Assembly: GCA_017546605.1 (NCBI GenBank)
Contig: JAFYSH010000006.1
Span: forward strand, 1 to 64,000
Origin: Bacteroidales bacterium
Lineage (GTDB): Bacteria; Bacteroidota; Bacteroidia; Bacteroidales; UBA932
Reading direction: 5' to 3'
Length of the DNA: 64,000 nt
The position numbers and the translations under genes are program-made. The notes under the pieces are model-generated. The model saw only the letters and a list, made by a program, of their open reading frames with translations. It searched no databases and was not told the DNA's origin. How positions within the stretch are numbered: the first letter of the stretch is position 1; each line of letters starts with the position of its first letter. Shown here one piece after another: positions 53,731-63,678 of this stretch.

Positions 53731-54747
53731 ATGAACTTTCTTGATGACATTTCCCAACTCAGCCAGGAACTCGGATTTGTAGATTTCGGTATAGCGGAGG
53801 CCTGTGCGCTTTCCCGCGAGCAAGAACAACTCACCGCCTACCTCCATGCAGGTCATCACGGACGAATGGGCTACCTGGAACGTAACCCGGCACAACGTTG
53901 CGATCCCTCCCTACTGGTAGCAGATGCCGCATCAGTCTGGATCTTTCTGGCCCCCTACCTGCCAGCCCCGCCATCCCCGGCTTTCGCAAGGATTGCCGGC
54001 TATGCGCAAGGGAAAGATTATCACCTGCTCATCAAAGAACGCTTGTACCGGTTGTTGCAACGCATCCAAACTCACTTTCCCCAGACCCAAGGACGCGCCT
54101 TCACCGATTCCGCTCCCTTATTGGAACGAAGTTGGGCTGTCCGCTGCGGGCTAGGCTTCATCGGTCGCAATGGACTGCTCATTCACCCCCAGTACGGTAG
54201 CCGGGTGCTCATCGGAGCGCTGGTACTCAATACCCCTATTGATGCGTTATTGGACGCCCTACCCCAGAAGTCACTAACCGCACAAAAAATCTTCCGGAAA
54301 GACGATCTTCCCCAATTGAAAGATGCCCGGAACCGTTCTCTGGGCTGTGGCCATTGTAATCTGTGTCTAAAAAACTGTCCTGGACAAGCCCTTGTTGCGC
54401 CCTATTGCTTGGATGCCCGTAAATGCATCGCCTATCGAACCTTGGAAGAACCGGCCATGATCAAAGCAGAAGCCAAACGACAAGGAGCCCCGATTCCTGC
54501 CCGAGCCGGAGTCAAACGGCCATTGACAGGCTGGCTATATGGCTGTGATGCCTGTCAAGAAATCTGCCCTTGGAACAAGAAAGCCCTGCAACAAGGATGG
54601 CCGGAGCTGCACTGTTACCAAGAAACCTTGTCCAACCTACAACGTAGCGATTGGGAACAGATGGACGAAATCACGTTCAAGAGTCGCTTTCCGGACAGTC
54701 CATTGCTGCGCTGTGGCCTACCCAATTTATCCGACGAATCCCTATAA
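53731..54747 (+). CDS. queG: Epoxyqueuosine reductase
   Basis: 338 residues from the ATG at 53731. It reduces epoxyqueuosine in tRNA to queuosine, the last step of the pathway, using cobalamin and two [4Fe-4S] clusters. Marks: FGIAEACALSREQEQLTAYLHAGHHGRMGYLERN, FTDSAPLLERSWAVRCGLGFIGRNGLLIHPQYGS, CGHCNLCLKNCPGQAL, and YGCDACQEICPWNKKA. The window also codes a cobalamin adenosyltransferase at 6.9 kb. Promoter box 6 nt upstream. The GSCFA gene follows by 17 bp. Confidence 0.95.
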   Translation: MNFLDDISQLSQELGFVDFGIAEACALSREQEQLTAYLHAGHHGRMGYLERNPAQRCDPSLLVADAASVWIFLAPYLPAPPSPAFARIAGYAQGKDYHLLIKERLYRLLQRIQTHFPQTQGRAFTDSAPLLERSWAVRCGLGFIGRNGLLIHPQYGSRVLIGALVLNTPIDALLDALPQKSLTAQKIFRKDDLPQLKDARNRSLGCGHCNLCLKNCPGQALVAPYCLDARKCIAYRTLEEPAMIKAEAKRQGAPIPARAGVKRPLTGWLYGCDACQEICPWNKKALQQGWPELHCYQETLSNLQRSDWEQMDEITFKSRFPDSPLLRCGLPNLSDESL

Positions 54748-54764
54748 ATAACGCAATACAGACT

Positions 54765-55649
54765 ATGGAACTATACACCCCCGTTTTGGAAACCCCTTGG
54801 TCAAATCCCATCTCCTGTGAAGAAACCATCACCGTTTTAGGATCTTGCTTCGCCGCTGAATTGGGTAAACAAATGGAGAATCTGCAACTCCCCGTCTGCA
54901 ACAATCCGTTTGGGGTCTTGTACAACCCGGCCTCGGTTGCAAAATCCATCCATTACTTACTTCCATCCGACTTCTTATTCAGTCAGAAAGATGTCATTGC
55001 CCGCGACAACGGGTGGACCTCCTTTTCCCACCACGGTTCCTTTACCTCCTCTACCCCAGTCGGTTTTTTGAGTCGGGCCAACAACGCCCTGATTCTATCC
55101 CGGCTGCAATTTGCCGCATCCACCCGCGTGGTCGTATCACTGGGTACAGCCTGGTGCTATCGCCACCTGGAAACAAATCAAATTGTCTCCAATTGTCATA
55201 AAATACCGGCCAAAGAATTCCAACGGGAGTTTCTGGAAGTAGAAGAAGCGGTCGCTTGCCTGGCCGAAGCCATTCGAGCCACAGAACAGGCTGCCCAAGC
55301 TGGAAAAATCCAACCGAAAGAATGGATCTTTACTGTTAGCCCCATCCGTCACCGCAAAGATGGCTTGCACGACAACCAACTCAGCAAGGCCACTCTACAA
55401 TTGGCAGTACGACAACTACAAGCCCAATTTGACCACGTCCGATACTTCCCGGCCTACGAAATTCTCCTAGACGAACTGCGTGACTACCGTTACTATGCAG
55501 AAGACCTGGTTCATCCCTCTACCGTAGCCGTCCGATATATCTGGGAACGCTTTGTCTCAACGGCCTATGCCCCTGCACAACAAGAAGAATTACGCCAACG
55601 GGAGAAACAAGCCCGGCAGCTACACCACCGGCCAATTCAAAAAAATTAG
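54765..55649 (+). CDS. GSCFA domain protein
   Basis: 294 residues from the ATG at 54765. The name-giving motif is in ITVLGSCFAAELG near residue 25, followed by NPFGVLYNPASVAKSIHYLL and, further on, FTVSPIRHRKDGLHDNQLSKATL and EDLVHPSTVAVRYIWERF. The fold is expected to be an SGNH/GDSL-type hydrolase: Ser in GSC, and His in DLVHPS. No signal peptide. The substrate is unknown. The last residues are basic and Gln-rich. Confidence 0.92.
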   Translation: MELYTPVLETPWSNPISCEETITVLGSCFAAELGKQMENLQLPVCNNPFGVLYNPASVAKSIHYLLPSDFLFSQKDVIARDNGWTSFSHHGSFTSSTPVGFLSRANNALILSRLQFAASTRVVVSLGTAWCYRHLETNQIVSNCHKIPAKEFQREFLEVEEAVACLAEAIRATEQAAQAGKIQPKEWIFTVSPIRHRKDGLHDNQLSKATLQLAVRQLQAQFDHVRYFPAYEILLDELRDYRYYAEDLVHPSTVAVRYIWERFVSTAYAPAQQEELRQREKQARQLHHRPIQKN

Positions 55650-55651
55650 AC

Positions 55652-55659
55652 TATCTTTG
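55652..55659 (+). promoter_or_regulatory. Promoter -7 box for the alkyltransferase, leaderless arrangement
   Basis: TATCTTTG, exact consensus, directly after the GSCFA stop and 4 nt before the ATG at 55664. Confidence 0.5.
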
Positions 55660-55663
55660 CTGC

Positions 55664-56269
55664 ATGAATCCCTATTTGTCATTAACCGTACGTTGTGAAA
55701 CGCCCGACTCCCTGTCGTTACAAGAGTCGTATCTGAAAATTGTGTACGGTTTTGCAGAAGGGCCCTTTGGCGATATGCTCGTGGCCATCGCCCCGGAGGG
55801 GATTTGTGAGCTGGCCTTCGTCCGAGAAGACCCTCAAGCCTTGCTGGCCAAGATGCGGATCAAATACCGAAATGCCTACTTTATCCGCAAGGACATCGAG
55901 GCCAAAAAGATCCTGTTCCAGATATTTTACTCGGATGAGCCCACCGACCTGCCGTTGTTTTTGGTAGGTACGCAATTCCGCCTACAAGTTTGGATTCGAA
56001 TGCTGGACATCCCCGTGGGAGGCTTGCTGTACTACAGCGAACTGGCAGAGTGGCTGGACAAACCCAAAGCTACGCGCAGCGTTGCCTCAGCTGTCGCCGA
56101 CAACCCCATTGCCCTGCTGATACCCTGTCACCGGATTGTCCCCAAAGGTGGAGGGGTCGGTTCCTACCGGTGGGGAACTGTTCTCAAAACTGAACTAATC
56201 ATGTGGGAACACCTGATCACTACCCCGGAAAAAGACGCCGATTCGTGTCCAGATCCCATTCGGAATTAG
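55664..56269 (+). CDS. ogt: Methylated-DNA--protein-cysteine methyltransferase
   Basis: 201 residues. It removes alkyl groups from O6-guanine in DNA onto its own cysteine, Cys 155 in IPCHRIVP. GTQFRLQVWIRMLDIPVGGLLYYSELAEWLDKPKATRSVASAVADNP precedes it, and GGGVGSYRWGTVLKTELIMWE follows. The N-terminal 25 residues are an addition to the usual start. The last 24 codons lie opposite the end of the SDR gene; they include the conserved TELIMWE helix plus a tail rich in Asp and Pro. Confidence 0.94.
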   Translation: MNPYLSLTVRCETPDSLSLQESYLKIVYGFAEGPFGDMLVAIAPEGICELAFVREDPQALLAKMRIKYRNAYFIRKDIEAKKILFQIFYSDEPTDLPLFLVGTQFRLQVWIRMLDIPVGGLLYYSELAEWLDKPKATRSVASAVADNPIALLIPCHRIVPKGGGVGSYRWGTVLKTELIMWEHLITTPEKDADSCPDPIRN

Positions 56270-56983
56270 GTGCATAAGCGCGGCTATCATCTGCCAGCGC
56301 CGATCCACAACCAAGGTATTTTTTCTGCGATCCAAGCCCTTAATAATACAAGCGACAGCCCGATCAACCGACATGGTCATCGGATATTGGTGACCTTTGA
56401 TAAAATCGGTATCCACAAAACCGGGATGAATGGAGGTAAAATGCACCTTTGATCGGCGAGCTACGGCCAATTGTCGCAGGGCCTTAAGGTAAAAGGCTTG
56501 AAAATGCTTTGTCGCAGAATATCCAGGGGCAACACCCAATGCGCGGAGTCCGGCAATCGAGGAGATCACAGCAAAATGCCCCGCCTGTTGCTGCTGATTC
56601 CAGCTATGATACATCCAGACAGCCACCTTGACAAAGGCCTGCACATTCACTTGTACTGCATGTACTTCCAGTTCTTCCTCCAAAGGAAGATTACCGAATC
56701 CATAGCCAGCCGCATAGATGCACAAATCAACGCCCCCTAGTTGCTGCACCACGCAGGCCAACTCCTCCGTCACTCGTTGATCCGTCACATCAAAGGCACG
56801 CGTTAACAACGGATAACCGGCATACTCCTGCTGCAATGCATCCAGCAAAGTTTGACGTCGGCCTGTTACGGCAACGCGACAGCCCCGTTTCAAATAACTA
56901 ATGGCCAATTGGCGTCCGATACCGGAGGTTCCACCAACGATGAGTACTCGCTGCGGAAAGGTTGTTACTCGCTTTCTCTTCAT
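56195..56983 (-). CDS. Short-chain dehydrogenase/reductase
   Basis: 262 residues. Rossmann fold VLIVGGTSGIGRQLAISYLKRGCRVAVTGRRQ, YAAGYG, and catalytic SSIAGLRALGVAPGYSATKHFQ (Ser, Tyr, Lys). An extra HPGFVDTDFIKG block fits classical SDR proteins. Substrate unknown. The last 24 codons overlap ogt antisense. The promoter box at 56992-56999 is 8 nt before the start. Confidence 0.92.
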   Translation of the reverse strand: MKRKRVTTFPQRVLIVGGTSGIGRQLAISYLKRGCRVAVTGRRQTLLDALQQEYAGYPLLTRAFDVTDQRVTEELACVVQQLGGVDLCIYAAGYGFGNLPLEEELEVHAVQVNVQAFVKVAVWMYHSWNQQQQAGHFAVISSIAGLRALGVAPGYSATKHFQAFYLKALRQLAVARRSKVHFTSIHPGFVDTDFIKGHQYPMTMSVDRAVACIIKGLDRRKNTLVVDRRWQMIAALMHLIPNGIWTRIGVFFRGSDQVFPHD

Positions 56984-56991
56984 AGTAATGA

Positions 56992-56999
56992 CAAATGTA
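56992..56999 (-). promoter_or_regulatory. Promoter -7 box for the SDR gene
   Basis: TACATTTG on the minus strand, 8 nt before the ATG at 56983. It touches the T-tract of the ribosomal operon terminator. Confidence 0.45.
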
Positions 57000-57029
57000 A
57001 AAAAAAACGCGCTCCGAAGAACGCGTTTT
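56998..57029 (-). terminator. Rho-independent terminator of the spc/alpha ribosomal operon
   Basis: On the minus strand AAAACGCGTTC, tetraloop TTCG and GAGCGCGTTTT: an 11-bp stem with one G-U and the very stable C(UUCG)G loop, then a T-run. It lies 19 bp past the rplQ stop. Confidence 0.93.
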
Positions 57030-57048
57030 CTTTCTGAAAAGCTCTGCC

Positions 57049-57510
57049 TTATTCTGCTTGTGCTTCTTCTGCTGCCGGAGCTGCTTTTTTGGCACGTGAA
57101 CGACGGGTAGCTTTCTTTTCTTCTTTCTTGGGAGCTGCTGCAATAGCTGCTTCGTTGAAATCTACCAATTCGATAATTGCCATATCAGCGGCGTCACCTT
57201 GTCTGAAACCAGTTTTCAAGATGCGGGTATATCCACCGGGACGTTCTGCAATCTTGGGTGCAATTACACGGAACAATTCGGTAATCGCTTCTTTTTGTTT
57301 CAAATAAGCAAATACAGTACGGCGTGAGTGAGTTGAATCATCCTTTGATTTGGTAATCAGGGGTTCTACGTACTCTCTCAAAGCCTTTGCTTTGGGTAAG
57401 GTCGTCTCAATGCGCTTGTGCATAATCAGGGATACTGCCATATTGGCCAACATCGCTTTGCGGTGTCCTGTCTTGCGACCTAAGTGATTGAATCCTTTAT
57501 TGTGCCTCAT
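57049..57510 (-). CDS. rplQ: 50S ribosomal protein L17
   Basis: 153 residues. Marks: [45 protein letters not shown] and [18 protein letters not shown]. The C-terminal 35 residues are an Ala/Lys/Glu-rich extension, usual in Bacteroidetes. It overlaps the end of rpoA by 14 nt and is last of the operon. Confidence 0.98.
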   Translation of the reverse strand: MRHNKGFNHLGRKTGHRKAMLANMAVSLIMHKRIETTLPKAKALREYVEPLITKSKDDSTHSRRTVFAYLKQKEAITELFRVIAPKIAERPGGYTRILKTGFRQGDAADMAIIELVDFNEAAIAAAPKKEEKKATRRSRAKKAAPAAEEAQAE

Positions 57511-58549
57511 TTTCTTCTACTTCTTCTACAGGTTGTTCTTCATTTTGATTTCTCTTTTTAACCTCAATGTTGTATTTGGTAACGTCAATACCGAAATTCA
57601 GTTTAACGCGTTCCAACAACATATCGATTTCGTTCATTGATTTCTTACCGAAGTTTCTGAAACGGATCAATTCTGAGCGTTGCAAAGAAACCAGGTCGGC
57701 AAAGTTCTCAATGTGCGCTGCCTTCAAGCAGTTCAAGGCCCGTACAGACAATTCCATATCAGACAACTTGGTCAGCAAGAGGTGACGCATACGCAATGCT
57801 TCTTCATCCAATACTTCAGGTGCGCTCTTTTCTGCCGGAATTTCCAAGGAAATCTTTTCGTCAGAGAACAACATGAAGTGGTGGATCAAAATCTTGGCGG
57901 CTTCGGTCAAAGCATCCTTGGGAAGGATGGATCCATCCGTCGTAATTTCGAGATTCAGCTTTTCGTAGTCGGTCTTTTGCTCTACACGGTAGTTTTCAAC
58001 CGAATACTTCACGTTCTTAATGGGGGTGAAGATAGAATCAATGGCAATCGTACCGATAGGAGCTGATTCAACTTTGTTCTCTTCTGCGGGAACATAGCCT
58101 CTGCCTTTACCGATTTTCAATTCAACCACTAACTTCACGGAAGGTTCCATTGAACAGATGTGGAGATCCGGATTCAGAACAGAGAAGTTTGCCAAATGTT
58201 TGCTGATATCACCTGCCTTGAATTCATCTTGACCAGTGAGAGTAAAAGAAACGGTTTCACTTTCTTGTTCTTTGACTTCTTGTTTGAAACGAACTTGTTT
58301 GAAGTTCAGAATCATATCAACTACGCCCTCAATCACACCCGGAATGGTATCAAATTCATGATCCACACCCTCGATTTTAATTGAGGTGATGGCAAATCCT
58401 TCTAATGAAGATAAGAGTATGCGGCGCAATGCGTTACCAATGGTAATTCCGTATCCGGGTTCCAAAGGGCGGAACTCAAAACGGCCAAAGGACTCATTAG
58501 CGTCAAGCATAATGACCTTATCGGGTTTTTGAAATGCTAAAATTGCCAT
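57497..58549 (-). CDS. rpoA: RNA polymerase alpha subunit
   Basis: 350 residues. N-terminal domain with [48 protein letters not shown]-terminal domain about residues 265-325 with [49 protein letters not shown] Glu/Gln-rich tail follows. The alpha dimer nucleates polymerase assembly and the C-terminal domain contacts UP elements and activators. Confidence 0.98.
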   Translation of the reverse strand: MAILAFQKPDKVIMLDANESFGRFEFRPLEPGYGITIGNALRRILLSSLEGFAITSIKIEGVDHEFDTIPGVIEGVVDMILNFKQVRFKQEVKEQESETVSFTLTGQDEFKAGDISKHLANFSVLNPDLHICSMEPSVKLVVELKIGKGRGYVPAEENKVESAPIGTIAIDSIFTPIKNVKYSVENYRVEQKTDYEKLNLEITTDGSILPKDALTEAAKILIHHFMLFSDEKISLEIPAEKSAPEVLDEEALRMRHLLLTKLSDMELSVRALNCLKAAHIENFADLVSLQRSELIRFRNFGKKSMNEIDMLLERVKLNFGIDVTKYNIEVKKRNQNEEQPVEEVEENEAQ

Positions 58550-58558
58550 TATATTCTA

Positions 58559-59161
58559 TTATTTAGAGTAAAGCTCGACGATCAATTGTTCGTTGATATT
58601 TTCAGGAATTTCAGTACGTTCAGGGAGGTTCAAGAATTTACCTGCCATGTTTTCTACATTCCATTCCAACCAAGCGTAACGAGCGGTTCCGGATACTGAG
58701 TTTTGGATAACTTCCAAGCTCTTTGATCTTTCGCGAACTCCGATCACTTGACCAGGTTTCACCAAAGTAGAGGGAATGTTGCAAACGCTACCATCCAATA
58801 CAATGTGGCAGTGTGTCACCAATTGACGAGCTGCTGCACGGGTAGGAGCGATACCCAAACGGTAAACCAAGTTGTCCAAACGTGATTCCAAGAGGAACAA
58901 CAAGTTTTCACCAGTACGGCCTTTCATGCGAGAAGCCTTTTGGTACAAATTGCGGAATTGTTTTTCCAACAGACCGTAGGTATATTTAACTTTTTGTTTT
59001 TCACGCAATTGAACACCGTACTCAGAGGTTTTCTTGCGTTTTTTAGCCAACCCGTGTTGTCCCGGAGGATAATTTTTCTTTTCGAAGAATTTATCCGGAC
59101 CGAAAATGGGTTCACCAAATTTGCGGGCGATTTTCGTAGTAGGCCCTGTATATCTTGCCAT
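58559..59161 (-). CDS. rpsD: 30S ribosomal protein S4
   Basis: 200 residues. Marks: [51 protein letters not shown] and an S4 RNA-binding domain ([33 protein letters not shown]). No zinc-finger cysteines are present, so this is the C-minus type. It lies 9 bp before rpoA. Confidence 0.98.
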   Translation of the reverse strand: MARYTGPTTKIARKFGEPIFGPDKFFEKKNYPPGQHGLAKKRKKTSEYGVQLREKQKVKYTYGLLEKQFRNLYQKASRMKGRTGENLLFLLESRLDNLVYRLGIAPTRAAARQLVTHCHIVLDGSVCNIPSTLVKPGQVIGVRERSKSLEVIQNSVSGTARYAWLEWNVENMAGKFLNLPERTEIPENINEQLIVELYSK

Positions 59162-59190
59162 AATGAATTAACGTTTAACTTTATTAAAAA

Positions 59191-59580
59191 TTATACTCTA
59201 CGACGACCTTTGGGACGGCAACCATTGTGCGGCAGGGGAGTCACATCAATGATTTCAGTTACTTTAATACCTGCACCATCCAAAGTACGGATAGCAGATT
59301 CACGACCTGCACCGGGACCTTTTACATAAGCTTTAATGCTGCGCAAACCCAAATCATAAGCGACTTTTGCTGCATCAGCTGCTGCTACTTGAGCTGCATA
59401 GGGAGTATTCTTTTTAGAACCTCTAAAGCCCATTTTACCGGCTGAAGACCAGCTGATCACTTGCCCTACGCTATTGGTAAGCGTTACAATCACGTTGTTG
59501 AAGGTAGATGAAATGTGAGCTTCACCGTAAGCATCAACCTTAACGACTCTTTTCTTGCTAGATGTTGTTTTCTTTGCCAT
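59191..59580 (-). CDS. rpsK: 30S ribosomal protein S11
   Basis: 129 residues. Marks: [46 protein letters not shown] and [18 protein letters not shown]. Part of the 30S platform near the E site. 29 bp before rpsD. Confidence 0.98.
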   Translation of the reverse strand: MAKKTTSSKKRVVKVDAYGEAHISSTFNNVIVTLTNSVGQVISWSSAGKMGFRGSKKNTPYAAQVAAADAAKVAYDLGLRSIKAYVKGPGAGRESAIRTLDGAGIKVTEIIDVTPLPHNGCRPKGRRRV

Positions 59581-59598
59581 AATAACTTTCAGGTTCTA

Positions 59599-59976
59599 TT
59601 ATTTGGTTGCTTTCTTCTTATTCGCAACAGTTTTCTTACGACCTTTGCGAGTACGGGCATTGTTCTTGGTGCTTTGTCCACGTACGGGAAGTCCGAGACG
59701 GTGACGAATGCCACGGTAACATCCGATATCCATCAGACGTTTGATGTTCAACTGGATTGATGAACGGAGTTCACCTTCAATTTTGTACTCTTCTGCAATC
59801 TTGGTACGGATTGCTGCGACTTGGTCATCGTTCCAGTCCTTTACTTTGAGGTCAAAGTCAATCCCGCAATCGGTAAGGATCTTTTGAGCAGAACTACGGC
59901 CAATACCAAAGATATAGGTCAAACCTATTTCTCCGCGTTTGTTTTTCGGTAAATCAACACCGGCTATACGTGCCAT
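59599..59976 (-). CDS. rpsM: 30S ribosomal protein S13
   Basis: 125 residues. Marks: [71 protein letters not shown] and a basic tail. It sits in the 30S head and contacts the large subunit. 18 bp before rpsK. Confidence 0.98.
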   Translation of the reverse strand: MARIAGVDLPKNKRGEIGLTYIFGIGRSSAQKILTDCGIDFDLKVKDWNDDQVAAIRTKIAEEYKIEGELRSSIQLNIKRLMDIGCYRGIRHRLGLPVRGQSTKNNARTRKGRKKTVANKKKATK

Positions 59977-60014
59977 AATCTTTTATCTAATTTTATTGTT
60001 TTACAAATTAAAAA

Positions 60015-60131
60015 TTATCCTTGGCGCATTTTAAATTTAGGATTCTTTTTGCAAATAATGTACAGACGGCCTTTGCGCTTTACAATCTTACAATCCTCGC
60101 TACGCTTTTTAATGGATGCTTTTACTTTCAT
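60015..60131 (-). CDS. rpmJ: 50S ribosomal protein L36
   Basis: 38 residues, [20 protein letters not shown], then [18 protein letters not shown]. Two of the zinc ligand positions of the C-plus form are kept (Cys 14 and Cys 27), so the zinc site may be partial. It lies 12 bp after infA and 38 bp before rpsM. Confidence 0.95.
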   Translation of the reverse strand: MKVKASIKKRSEDCKIVKRKGRLYIICKKNPKFKMRQG

Positions 60132-60143
60132 TGCTGTAAGTTT

Positions 60144-60362
60144 TTATTTGTATCTGAAAGAAATTCTTCCTTTGGTTAAATCATAAGGGGACATTTCAAC
60201 CCGTACTTTATCGCCGGGGAGGATACGAATGTAGTGCATTCTCATCTTCCCAGAAATATGGGCAATTATTACGTGGCCGTTGTCCAGTTCTACTCGAAAC
60301 ATCGCATTAGACAACGCTTCAATAATAGTACCTTCTTTCTCGATAGCAGCTTGTTTTGGCAT
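60144..60362 (-). CDS. infA: Translation initiation factor IF-1
   Basis: 72 residues, one OB fold (S1-like): [66 protein letters not shown]. It binds the A site of the 30S subunit during initiation. 21 bp after map. Confidence 0.98.
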   Translation of the reverse strand: MPKQAAIEKEGTIIEALSNAMFRVELDNGHVIIAHISGKMRMHYIRILPGDKVRVEMSPYDLTKGRISFRYK

Positions 60363-60383
60363 AAATGTTTATTCTCCTTAAAA

Positions 60384-61148
60384 TTAACAATTTTCTATAA
60401 AGTCGAATGTTGACAGGACTTCTGCTCGTTCTTTCCGTACGACAACCATCAGCTCAAAATGAGCGGATTTTTGTTTGTCTGCGGTACTAACTGCCCAGCC
60501 ATTTTCGTGCAGATAGATCGCTTTCCCGCCGGCATTAACCATCGGCTCAATGCAGATGACCATACCTTCTGAGAGTTTCTTTCCTCTACCCGATTTTCCG
60601 TAATTGGGAACTTCGGGATCTTCGTGCATGTTGGATCCGATTCCGTGTCCAACAAATTCACGAACTACTGAGAATCCAAAACTTTCAGCATAGGATTGAA
60701 CAGCGTGGCTAATGTCCCCGATACGGTTTCCTTCGACTGCTTTACTGATGCCGCGATACAAAGACTCCTTGGTTACATCCAGAAGTTTCCGGGTCTGAGC
60801 ATCCACCTCCCCAACCGGGAAGGTGTATGCTGAGTCACCGTAGAAGCCTTTATAAATAGTACCACAATCGACGGATACGATGTCGCCTTCTTTCAAGCAG
60901 TAGTCAGAAGGAAATCCATGAACCACCACATCATTTACTGAAAGGCACAAAGTGTAAGGGAATCCGCCATAACCGAGGAAGCCCGGAACTGCACCGTGAT
61001 CACGGATGAAAGCTTCAGCGACTTTGTCGAGTTCCATTGTAGTCACACCGGGAACTACACGCTTACCCACTTCAGCCAAGGTGCGGGATACCAAGAGTGC
61101 ATTCTCTTTAAGAATTGCGATTTCTTCTTCGGTTTTGATCCTGATCAT
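60384..61148 (-). CDS. map: Methionine aminopeptidase, type I
   Basis: 254 residues. It removes the N-terminal Met from new proteins. The five metal ligands are visible: Asp in VSVDCG and GFYGDSAYTF, His in REFVGHGIG, Glu in ICIEPMV and the last Glu in SAHFELMV. There is no N-terminal extension. 20 bp after secY. Confidence 0.98.
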   Translation of the reverse strand: MIRIKTEEEIAILKENALLVSRTLAEVGKRVVPGVTTMELDKVAEAFIRDHGAVPGFLGYGGFPYTLCLSVNDVVVHGFPSDYCLKEGDIVSVDCGTIYKGFYGDSAYTFPVGEVDAQTRKLLDVTKESLYRGISKAVEGNRIGDISHAVQSYAESFGFSVVREFVGHGIGSNMHEDPEVPNYGKSGRGKKLSEGMVICIEPMVNAGGKAIYLHENGWAVSTADKQKSAHFELMVVVRKERAEVLSTFDFIENC

Positions 61149-61168
61149 AATTCAAAGAACTTTATCGA

Positions 61169-62488
61169 TTACATACCGGAACGGCCTTTGAGACGTCCCG
61201 TTTTCATCAAACCGTCGTAGTGACGCATCAACAAATAGCTTTCAATTTGTTGGAGCGTATCAAGCACTACGCCTACAAGAATCAACAAAGAAGTACCGCC
61301 ATAGAATTGAGCGAATTGGTTGTTGATTCCGAGCATCATTGCGAAGGCCGGCAAGATTGCCACGATTGCCAAGAAAATAGAACCGGGCAAAGTAATGCGG
61401 GACATCACACTTGAAATATATTCAGCAGTTTTCTTACCAGGCTTAACACCCGGGATAAAACCACCATTCTTCTTCATTTCATCAGCCATCATAGTCGGAT
61501 TGACGGTAATAGCAGTATAGAAATAAGTGAAGAGGATGATCAACATAGCGAACGTGAAGTTGTACCAGAATCCGGTATAGTCGCTCATCACCGCAGCAAA
61601 ACCACGGGTTGCGTCAAAACCTGCAAAAACCAACGGGAACATCATCAACGCTTGAGCAAAGATGATCGGCATAACGCCAGCAGCATTGATTTTCAAAGGA
61701 ATGTATTGACGTACACCACCATATTGTTTGGTGCCTACGACACGTTTAGCGTATTGTACAGGAATTTTGCGTTTGCCTTGTACCAAAGCGATACAGCCGA
61801 TGAAGATGAAGAACAAAATCACCAGTTCCACGATGAGCATCAAGGGGCCGCCGTTGGTTTGACCAAAACGGGTACCAAATTCAGCAATCAAAGCGAAAGG
61901 CAAGCGAGCAATAATACCCACCATAATGATCAAGGAAATACCATTGCCCAAACCACGGTCAGTAATGCGTTCACCCAACCACATGATGAACATCGTACCA
62001 CCAATCAAAACGAGTGTAGCGAAGATGTTGTAAGAGAAGCCTTTCACCAAGAAAGCTGCTTCAGGAAGTTGTGAATGCAAGTTGGTAATGTACGCAGGAC
62101 CTTGAAGCGCCAAAATAGCGATGGTCAAGTAACGGGTCCATTGATTCATTTTTCTACGACCGCTTTCTCCTTCACGTTGGAGGCGTTGGAAGTAAGGTAC
62201 CATAACGCCCAAGAGTTGGATCACGATCGAAGCAGAGATATAGGGCATTACCCCCAAGGCAAAGATAGATGCATTTCCGAACGCACCGCCGGAAAACATA
62301 TCCAACAAGCCTACCAGACCACTGGAGGCCTGGCTTTGCAAGTTGGCAAGTTGCGTCGGATCAATACCCGGAATTACTACGAAGCTACCCAAACGGTAAA
62401 CTACGAGCAAAAGGATGGTATAGACGATCCGAGTGCGCAACTCTTCTATCTTGAAGATATTCTTTATAGTATCAAAGAATCGTTTCAT
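61169..62488 (-). CDS. secY: Protein translocase subunit SecY
   Basis: 439 residues, ten membrane helices. Marks: VYRLGSFVVIPGIDP, GLLDMFSGGAFGNASIFALGVMPYISASIVIQLL, the plug and pore-ring segments, the cytoplasmic loop with VQGKRKIPVQYAKRVVG, and the last loop KKNGGFIPGVKPGKKTAEYI. It forms the Sec channel. 7 bp after rplO. Confidence 0.98.
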   Translation of the reverse strand: MKRFFDTIKNIFKIEELRTRIVYTILLLVVYRLGSFVVIPGIDPTQLANLQSQASSGLVGLLDMFSGGAFGNASIFALGVMPYISASIVIQLLGVMVPYFQRLQREGESGRRKMNQWTRYLTIAILALQGPAYITNLHSQLPEAAFLVKGFSYNIFATLVLIGGTMFIMWLGERITDRGLGNGISLIIMVGIIARLPFALIAEFGTRFGQTNGGPLMLIVELVILFFIFIGCIALVQGKRKIPVQYAKRVVGTKQYGGVRQYIPLKINAAGVMPIIFAQALMMFPLVFAGFDATRGFAAVMSDYTGFWYNFTFAMLIILFTYFYTAITVNPTMMADEMKKNGGFIPGVKPGKKTAEYISSVMSRITLPGSIFLAIVAILPAFAMMLGINNQFAQFYGGTSLLILVGVVLDTLQQIESYLLMRHYDGLMKTGRLKGRSGM

Positions 62489-62495
62489 TGATTTT

Positions 62496-62942
62496 TTAGA
62501 TTACAGTTGCGGTTCCACCCACAGCTTCGATTTTTGCAATAGCAGATTTAGAGAATGCGTTAGCGACTACTTCGATCTTAGCGGTCAATTCGCCATTACC
62601 GAGGATTTTCACTTTGTCATTCTTTGAAATCAATCCAGCTTCCATCAAGGTATCAATACCGATGGCGGTGATGTTCATTTTTTCGCTTACTGCTTGCAGA
62701 ATAGAAACGTTAATACCTTTGTATTCTACACGAGTAGGGTTTTTGAAACCGAACTTGGGCAAACGACGTTGAATCGGCATTTGACCACCTTCAAAACCTT
62801 TCTTACGGGAGTAACCTGAGCGGGCTTGAGCACCTTTGTGACCGCGAGTTGAAGTTCCTCCGTGTCCAGATCCTTCACCACGAGCGATGCGCTTTTCTCT
62901 ACCGAGAGCACCTTGTGCAGGTTGCAAGTTATGTAATTTCAT
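62496..62942 (-). CDS. rplO: 50S ribosomal protein L15
   Basis: 148 residues. Marks: MKLHNLQPAQGALGREKRIARGEGSGHGGTSTRGHKGAQARSGYSRKKGFEGGQMPIQRRLPKFGF and GVEIK-like VNVSILQAVSEK region. Binds 23S rRNA late in assembly. 18 bp after rpmD. Confidence 0.97.
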   Translation of the reverse strand: MKLHNLQPAQGALGREKRIARGEGSGHGGTSTRGHKGAQARSGYSRKKGFEGGQMPIQRRLPKFGFKNPTRVEYKGINVSILQAVSEKMNITAIGIDTLMEAGLISKNDKVKILGNGELTAKIEVVANAFSKSAIAKIEAVGGTATVI

Positions 62943-62960
62943 TGCTTAATTCCTCTTAAA

Positions 62961-63140
62961 TTAAATCTGTTCAACTTTTACCAAGTGAAGGACTTTTTGA
63001 ATCATACCTTCGGATACGGGAGTAAGTTCAACTTCAACAGTTTGATTCATACGACGCAATCCCAAAGATACCAAGTTTGCAATTTGCACTTTGGTTGCAC
63101 CATTCTTACTCTTAACTTGTGTAATTCTTACTTTTGCCAT
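62961..63140 (-). CDS. rpmD: 50S ribosomal protein L30
   Basis: 59 residues, beginning MAKVRITQVKSKNGATKVQI and ending QKVLHLVKVEQI; the block VSLGLRRMNQTVE is the L30 rRNA-binding signature. Short enough to be missed by a length filter. It lies between rpsE (14 bp) and rplO (18 bp). Confidence 0.95.
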   Translation of the reverse strand: MAKVRITQVKSKNGATKVQIANLVSLGLRRMNQTVEVELTPVSEGMIQKVLHLVKVEQI

Positions 63141-63154
63141 AATTGCTTCCTCCC

Positions 63155-63673
63155 TTAACCTTTAAATACTCTTTGCATAGGAATTCCGCGAACGCCAGCA
63201 ACCATATATGCATCACGCATTTCTACCAAGGCAGCAACGGTAGCTTTTACCAAGTTGTGCGGGTTGGAAGAACCTTTGGATTTCGCCAAAACGTCGTGAA
63301 CACCTACTGATTCAAACACGGCACGCATTGCACCCCCTGCTTTCACCCCGGTACCGGGAGCTGCAGGTTTCATAAATACGCGAGCACCACCGAATTTTGC
63401 TTCTTGTTCGTGCGGGATGGTTCTCTTGTTCAAAGGAATCTTCACGAGATTCTTCTTTGCATCCTCAACGGCTTTTGCAATAGCTGTGGTAACTTCGTTT
63501 GCTTTTCCAAGGCCATAACCTACTACACCTTTTTCGTCACCGACTACTACGATAGCGGCAAAGCTGAAGTGACGGCCCCCTTTGGTTACTTTCGTAACAC
63601 GTTGGATTGCAACCAATCTGTCTTTCAATTCCAAATCGGTGGTCTTTACTTTCTTTACATTAATGTCTGCCAT
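63155..63673 (-). CDS. rpsE: 30S ribosomal protein S5
   Basis: 172 residues. Marks: [47 protein letters not shown] and [26 protein letters not shown]. It shapes the mRNA entry region and decoding fidelity. 5 bp after rplR. Confidence 0.98.
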   Translation of the reverse strand: MADINVKKVKTTDLELKDRLVAIQRVTKVTKGGRHFSFAAIVVVGDEKGVVGYGLGKANEVTTAIAKAVEDAKKNLVKIPLNKRTIPHEQEAKFGGARVFMKPAAPGTGVKAGGAMRAVFESVGVHDVLAKSKGSSNPHNLVKATVAALVEMRDAYMVAGVRGIPMQRVFKG

Positions 63674-63678
63674 AACTC

